DNA of 10,128 nucleotides from Alphaproteobacteria bacterium. Lineage in GTDB: Bacteria > Pseudomonadota > Alphaproteobacteria > Rhizobiales > Xanthobacteraceae. The notes beneath the pieces are model-generated. The model was not told where the DNA came from, ran no database searches, and saw only the letters and a program-made list of their open reading frames with translations. Positions 7,527-10,128 of this stretch are shown in pieces; the first letter of the stretch is position 1, and every line of letters begins with the position of its first letter. A program made the translations under genes and the position numbers. The DNA lies in assembly GCA_005883445.1 (NCBI GenBank), contig VAZL01000298.1, positions 1 to 10,128 on the forward strand. The letters run 5' to 3'.

Positions 7527-7955
7527 CGACCGGCATACGGGCGTCTCGAACTCAGCGAATAAGGTCGTGGTGGCGCTGCGTCCGGCGATGAGATCGCTCG
7601 TCTCGTCGCGATAAATCTCTGCGATCGAGCGCACGAAGTCGCCGCAGTGCGTTGCTCGCGGCCGCGGTGGCGCCGGTCGCCGCGATCCATGCCATGATCG
7701 CGCCCGAGCCTGCGGCGCAAGCGGCGCCACCCACCGTTCATTCTGTCTTTCCCCGTGCGAGATCACACCGCGCGCCGCGTTTGCGTGCAGCGCGACGCGT
7801 TGCGCAGCGACCGAGACGGCACGAACGGAACTTTTGCGGTCGATCCAAAACATTCAGCACGGAACCGAACACCGGGCCAAGTGATTGTCGGCCGAGGATC
7901 GCGGGGGATGACAGCATCGCTGCCAACTTACCGCCGCATTTCGAAACGGAAGAGC

Positions 7956-7976
7956 TCGGCCGCTCAAAGCGGCCGA
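7956..7976. repeat. Perfect 9-bp inverted repeat with a 3-nt loop
   Basis: TCGGCCGCT (7956-7964) and AGCGGCCGA (7968-7976) are perfect reverse complements around CAA. No T-run follows on either strand, so this is not a standard intrinsic terminator. It lies 24 nt before the strong ribosome site of the RlpA-like gene and could be a 5'-leader hairpin. Confidence 0.6.
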
Positions 7977-8000
7977 CAAAACGGCGTCGTGTCGCAATGA

Positions 8001-8007
8001 AAGGAGG
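8001..8007 (+). promoter_or_regulatory. Strong ribosome binding site deciding the RlpA-like start
   Basis: AAGGAGG is followed by tandem GTG codons at 8010 and 8013 and by ATGs at 8025 and 8028. The spacing is 2, 5, 17 and 20 bases respectively. Five bases favours GTG 8013. Confidence 0.65.
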
Positions 8008-8012
8008 CCGTG

Positions 8013-8372
8013 GTGAAAGGTAGAATGATGCTGCTCGTTGCTTCGATCTCAGCCTGTCAGTTTTCTCCCATCCATCTGACACCATCCGCCGCAGACCAAG
8101 TCGGTGTCGCTTCGGTCTATTCCCACGAAAGTGGGAGCGCGACCGCAAGCGGTGAGAAACTAGATCACGAGGCGTTCACCGCGGCCCACCGCACGCTCCC
8201 GTTCGGCACCAAGGTGATGGTCACGAACAAGAGCAATGGGCGCTCGGTGATCGTGACCATCAACGATCGCGGGCCCTTCGTGCGCGGTCGGGTCATTGAT
8301 GTAACGCCGGCGGCGGCGCGGCTGCTCGGTTTCTCCGGGCTCGCACAGGTCGCCATCAATGCCGGCCAATAG
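8013..8372 (+). CDS. Short RlpA-like (DPBB) probable lipoprotein
   Basis: The 119-residue product is essentially a lone double-psi beta-barrel domain of the RlpA type: GVASVYS (31-37), TASGE (44-48), FTAAHRTLPFGTKVMVTN (55-72), NGRSVIVTINDRGPF (75-89) and GRVIDVTPAAARLLG (92-106). His59 and Asp85 are 26 residues apart, like the pair important in Pseudomonas RlpA, which cleaves peptidoglycan strands lacking stem peptides. The N terminus is short (MKGRMMLLVAS) and ends in a lipobox-like ISAC with Cys15, so lipid attachment is plausible; signal peptidase I cleavage near PSAA (24-27) is an alternative. No SPOR domain follows, so septal targeting by denuded glycan is not expected. Start chosen by the AAGGAGG five bases before GTG 8013. 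It is convergent with the next gene. Confidence 0.87.
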   Translation: MKGRMMLLVASISACQFSPIHLTPSAADQVGVASVYSHESGSATASGEKLDHEAFTAAHRTLPFGTKVMVTNKSNGRSVIVTINDRGPFVRGRVIDVTPAAARLLGFSGLAQVAINAGQ

Positions 8373-8396
8373 TTCGCTCGCGCGGCGCGGATCCCG

Positions 8397-8732
8397 TCAA
8401 CGCTCGAGCGCCTTGACGTCGATAGGCGCGCAGTTGCGCCGGCCGGAAAGAAGACAGTCCTGGTTCTTGCGCATGTCGGCGATTTGTATCGCCAGCCAGA
8501 TGCCTGCGACCGCCAGCGCGACGGTGAACGCCAAGGCTGCAAGGTTGACGATCATGCGGTGGCGGTAATTGTCGTCTTGCTCTGCGCCGCCTTCGTACTT
8601 TGCGAGGCCTTCAACCGGCGAGGCGAATGGCGTGTGCCGCACCCCGCGCCATTTGCCGCGGGGTCGAAATGGCACGACCCGGTGGTCCTCTTCGCTGGCG
8701 TTTTCGTTGGCGTTGGAGCGCTCAGAGGTCAC
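8397..8732 (-). CDS. Small single-pass membrane protein of unknown function
   Basis: The 111-residue product begins at GTG 8732. AGGAGG on the minus strand (8737-8742) ends four bases before this codon and fixes the start; an in-frame ATG at 8810 has no ribosome site. The N-terminal half is polar and acidic then basic (NANENASEED, VVPFRPRGKW). A short charged stretch with DDNYRHRM leads into one hydrophobic helix at about 61-84. The tail after it, MRKNQDCLLSGRRNCAPID, holds two cysteines (93 and 101), suggestive of a disulfide or metal site if periplasmic. By recall, similar small proteins with a VVPFRPR motif and a QDC...RRNC tail occur in Hyphomicrobiales; I know of no function. It ends 24 nt from the RlpA-like stop, convergently. 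Confidence 0.72.
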   Translation of the reverse strand: MTSERSNANENASEEDHRVVPFRPRGKWRGVRHTPFASPVEGLAKYEGGAEQDDNYRHRMIVNLAALAFTVALAVAGIWLAIQIADMRKNQDCLLSGRRNCAPIDVKALER

Positions 8733-8795
8733 GGCGCCTCCTGGCATGTGGGTACACGCCGCCTCTATCGGCGCGGCGGCATCTGATTTCAAGCA

Positions 8796-8834
8796 AAACT
8801 CGCAAATCATGGCGCGGCCGTGATTTGCGAGTTT
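8796..8834. repeat. Perfect 14-bp inverted repeat with an 11-nt spacer
   Basis: AAACTCGCAAATCA (8796-8809) is perfectly mirrored by TGATTTGCGAGTTT (8821-8834). The arms are AT-richer than their surroundings. It lies 64 nt upstream of the minus-strand small membrane protein start, in its promoter or leader. There is no T-tract, so terminator function is doubtful; an operator or leader hairpin is possible. Confidence 0.75.
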
Positions 8835-8934
8835 GGCAGCGCCGGCAATCGCGGCCAGCGCGCCCCGTGGCGCGCCCCCGGACACAAAAAATTGCGCTTG
8901 CGACACCTAAGAGTTCATTGTGGGAAATGGCGTT

Positions 8935-8963
8935 TTGGCCTAATTTTACGAGAAATTTATATG
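8935..8963 (+). promoter_or_regulatory. Candidate promoter for the DedA-type gene
   Basis: TTGGCC (8935-8940), a 17-base spacer and TATATG (8958-8963) sit in the most AT-rich part of the divergent region. The match is moderate. Transcription would start near 8970, upstream of both the minigene and the main start at 9118. Confidence 0.33.
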
Positions 8964-9054
8964 GGCGACAGGTGAGTGACAGCAGGCGACGGGACGGCTG
9001 GAGGTGACCGTAGCCTGAGCGAATAAGAATGCCGCCAACGCGCGGAGGGGGTGC

Positions 9055-9084
9055 ATGTCAGCGACCCCGGTGGTGCCGGCGTGA
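9055..9084 (+). CDS. Possible nine-codon upstream minigene
   Basis: ATG at 9055 is preceded by GGAGGGGG (9044-9051), by far the best ribosome site in this leader, and encodes MSATPVVPA before TGA at 9082. It is in the same frame as the DedA-type gene, whose ATG at 9118 has no clear ribosome site. It could be a leader peptide, a translational-coupling device, or the relic of an older start cut off by a stop codon. Confidence 0.3.
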   Translation: MSATPVVPA

Positions 9085-9117
9085 TGCGTCGGTCGGGAGA
9101 ATACGCCTGAGCGTGGA

Positions 9118-10128
9118 ATGAGCGACGCCCTGTCAGCCTTGCTGCATCTGTCTGCGCACGACTATTCGTGGCTGGCGCAATTTTTTTCGCTGCTGCTCCT
9201 GCCATTCGCGCACGAGGACCTTGCCATCATCTTCGGGGCGTATGTCGTCGTCAACGACATCATGCCGGTCGGGCTCGTGGCGCTGTGCATCTATGGCGGC
9301 ATGGTGGCGAGCGACTTTGCTTTGTACGGGATCGGCGCAGGCGCGAGGCATCTGCCGTGGCTCAGCCGCCTTGCAGTCAACGATCGGGTGCGCGATTTCA
9401 CCGACCTGCTCAAGCGCAATTTGTTCGGGATCGTGGCGCTCTGCCGCGGGGTTCCCGGCATCGTCTTCGTTGCCTTCGTCGCGTGCGGATGGAAGCGCGT
9501 GCCGCTCGGCCGCTTCACCGTGGCAAGCCTCGTCGTGTCCGCCCTCTATCTGCCGCTCATGCTCTGCATCGCGGTCTTCTTCGGCGATACGCTCGACGGC
9601 CGTGTCGGGTCGTGGACGTGGCCGTTCCTGCTTTGCGTGATAGTCGCGATCGGATTCGTCCGTCGACAGGTCTTCAACTTCCGGGAGCAGGCCAAGCCAG
9701 CCGACGGCAGAAGGACGAGCCACGTCGCTCGCCGCAACGTCCGCAAGGTGACGGCGAGGGATCGCATTCCGCTCGGCCTGTTCTACCTGCCCTTGATCGC
9801 GAGCTGGATTGGCCTTGCATCGCGATACCGCTCTCTGACCCTGCCGACGCTCGCCAATCCGTGCCATCCGATCGGCGGAATATGGGGCGAATCGAAAAGC
9901 GGCTATCTGCTCGACGTGGCAGCGAACGAGCGGCAATGGATCGCCGATTTTGTGATGGTGACGCGCAGCGCCGGCCCGCGTACGCTGTTCGGCGACCTCG
10001 AGCGAGTTCGCCAATCGCTGTTCGCCGCCGGACTGGCATTCCCGCTGATCGCCAAGCCTGATGTCGGGCGCGGTCGCCAGTGTAAGATCGACGATGCGTC
10101 TGCGTTGCGCGAATATCTCCGGCATTTT
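9118..10128 (+). CDS. DedA/VTT-type membrane protein with C-terminal ATP-grasp-like domain, partial
   Basis: The frame is open from ATG 9118 to the window end, 337 codons so far; an in-frame TGA at 9082 means no other ATG is available upstream. Residues about 20-180 look like a DedA (VTT) domain: FAHEDLAIIFGAY (30-42), a second hydrophobic segment with GGMVASDFALYGIG (60-73), LFGIVALCRGVPG with the conserved Arg110, further hydrophobic segments (about 117-126, 134-156), and a final helix 166-181. A basic linker follows (about 183-215). Then comes a soluble-looking segment with TLANPCHPIGGIWGESKS (244-261) and PLIAKPDVGRGR (309-320), typical of the start of an ATP-grasp nucleotide site. DedA proteins are implicated in undecaprenyl-phosphate or phospholipid flipping; ATP-grasp enzymes ligate carboxylates to amines or thiols. 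The combined activity is unknown to me. The C terminus is missing. Confidence 0.8.
   Translation, partial: MSDALSALLHLSAHDYSWLAQFFSLLLLPFAHEDLAIIFGAYVVVNDIMPVGLVALCIYGGMVASDFALYGIGAGARHLPWLSRLAVNDRVRDFTDLLKRNLFGIVALCRGVPGIVFVAFVACGWKRVPLGRFTVASLVVSALYLPLMLCIAVFFGDTLDGRVGSWTWPFLLCVIVAIGFVRRQVFNFREQAKPADGRRTSHVARRNVRKVTARDRIPLGLFYLPLIASWIGLASRYRSLTLPTLANPCHPIGGIWGESKSGYLLDVAANERQWIADFVMVTRSAGPRTLFGDLERVRQSLFAAGLAFPLIAKPDVGRGRQCKIDDASALREYLRHF

Larger units (their letters stand above)
7527..8012 (+). other. 486-nt intergenic stretch without a convincing gene
   Basis: Nothing firm lies between the GlcG-like gene and the RlpA-like gene. Several frames stay open because of high GC, including a minus-strand 60-codon frame (7552-7734) beginning with a Gly/Ala-rich hydrophobic stretch. 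None has a clear ribosome site or a family I recognise. A perfect 9-bp hairpin occurs at 7956-7976. The region may hold the promoter of the RlpA-like gene or a decayed small gene. Confidence 0.5.
8733..9117. other. Divergent intergenic region between the small membrane protein and the DedA-type gene
   Basis: It contains the 14-bp inverted repeat, two 9-bp GCGCGCCCC direct repeats 12 nt apart (8858 and 8870), a relatively AT-rich patch around 8935-8965 with a candidate plus-strand promoter, and a nine-codon minigene with a strong ribosome site (9055-9084). No larger gene is supported. Confidence 0.6.

Noticed and set aside
7552..7734. 60-codon minus-strand frame beginning with a Gly/Ala-rich hydrophobic segment
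   Set aside because: It looks membrane-like at first but turns into an Arg-rich tail, has no Shine-Dalgarno and no family I know. Possibly a decayed gene; kept only as part of the intergenic note.
6738..7853. Open frame of 371 codons on the minus strand upstream of acpXL
   Set aside because: It runs through the antisense of the GlcG-like gene and the promoter region, with biased low-complexity composition. A coherent-looking stretch near 7550-7640 is too short and has no stop or start of its own.
8641..8664. 8-bp inverted repeat ACCCCGCG / CGCGGGGT
   Set aside because: It lies inside the small membrane protein coding region and is within what is expected by chance in GC-rich coding DNA.
8858..8878. 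Two GCGCGCCCC direct repeats 12 nt apart
   Set aside because: Only two short GC-only copies; no array, no insertion-sequence ends and no CRISPR-like spacing.
9133..10125. 330-codon minus-strand frame opposite the DedA-type gene, and 9168-10061 on the plus strand
   Set aside because: The frame from 9118 has clear membrane segments and domain motifs; these alternatives are rich in Arg, His and Asp and lack motifs.

Overview
The window reads as chromosomal DNA of a high-GC alphaproteobacterium, most likely a Hyphomicrobiales (Rhizobiales) member near the Bradyrhizobium/Xanthobacteraceae groups. The main reason is a complete six-gene cluster for the very-long-chain (27-hydroxyoctacosanoate type) secondary acyl chain of lipid A, a hallmark of that order. 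Genus is inference; there is no rRNA or other decisive marker here.

Layout. 8-343 (+) is a single-domain rhodanese. 438-1507 (+) is a periplasmic polyamine-binding protein (PotF/PotD type) whose frame is broken near 1124 by loss of about ten conserved residues plus a frame change, so I call it a pseudogene. From 6738 down to 1532 (-) lies one tight operon in the order acpXL, fabZ-like dehydratase, fabF2XL, fabF1XL, MDR-type dehydrogenase/reductase, lpxXL. Its gaps are 3-17 nt with one 8-nt overlap, and a good sigma70-like promoter (TTGAAC-N17-TATACG) lies about 105 nt upstream of acpXL. Divergent from it, 7035-7526 (+) is a secreted GlcG/HbpS-type (DUF336) protein. After 486 nt without a convincing gene comes a short RlpA-like DPBB lipoprotein (8013-8372, +). 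A small single-pass membrane protein of unknown function follows on the minus strand (8397-8732). Last is a membrane protein combining a DedA/VTT-type domain with the start of an ATP-grasp-like domain (9118 to beyond the window end, +).

How the operon works together (family knowledge plus inference). AcpXL carries the growing chain on the phosphopantetheine of Ser37. The FabF1XL/FabF2XL pair extends it, the FabZ-like protein dehydrates the 3-hydroxyacyl intermediate, and the MDR protein is a plausible reductase. LpxXL transfers the finished chain to lipid A. No 3-ketoacyl-ACP reductase is present, so the housekeeping FabG probably serves.

The most interesting sequence-level observation is that FabF2XL lacks the ketosynthase catalytic Cys (Glu173 instead) and the first catalytic His, while FabF1XL keeps all of them. 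This resembles the KS/chain-length-factor pairs of type II polyketide synthases. The DedA-ATP-grasp fusion at the right edge and the broken potF also deserve a second look.
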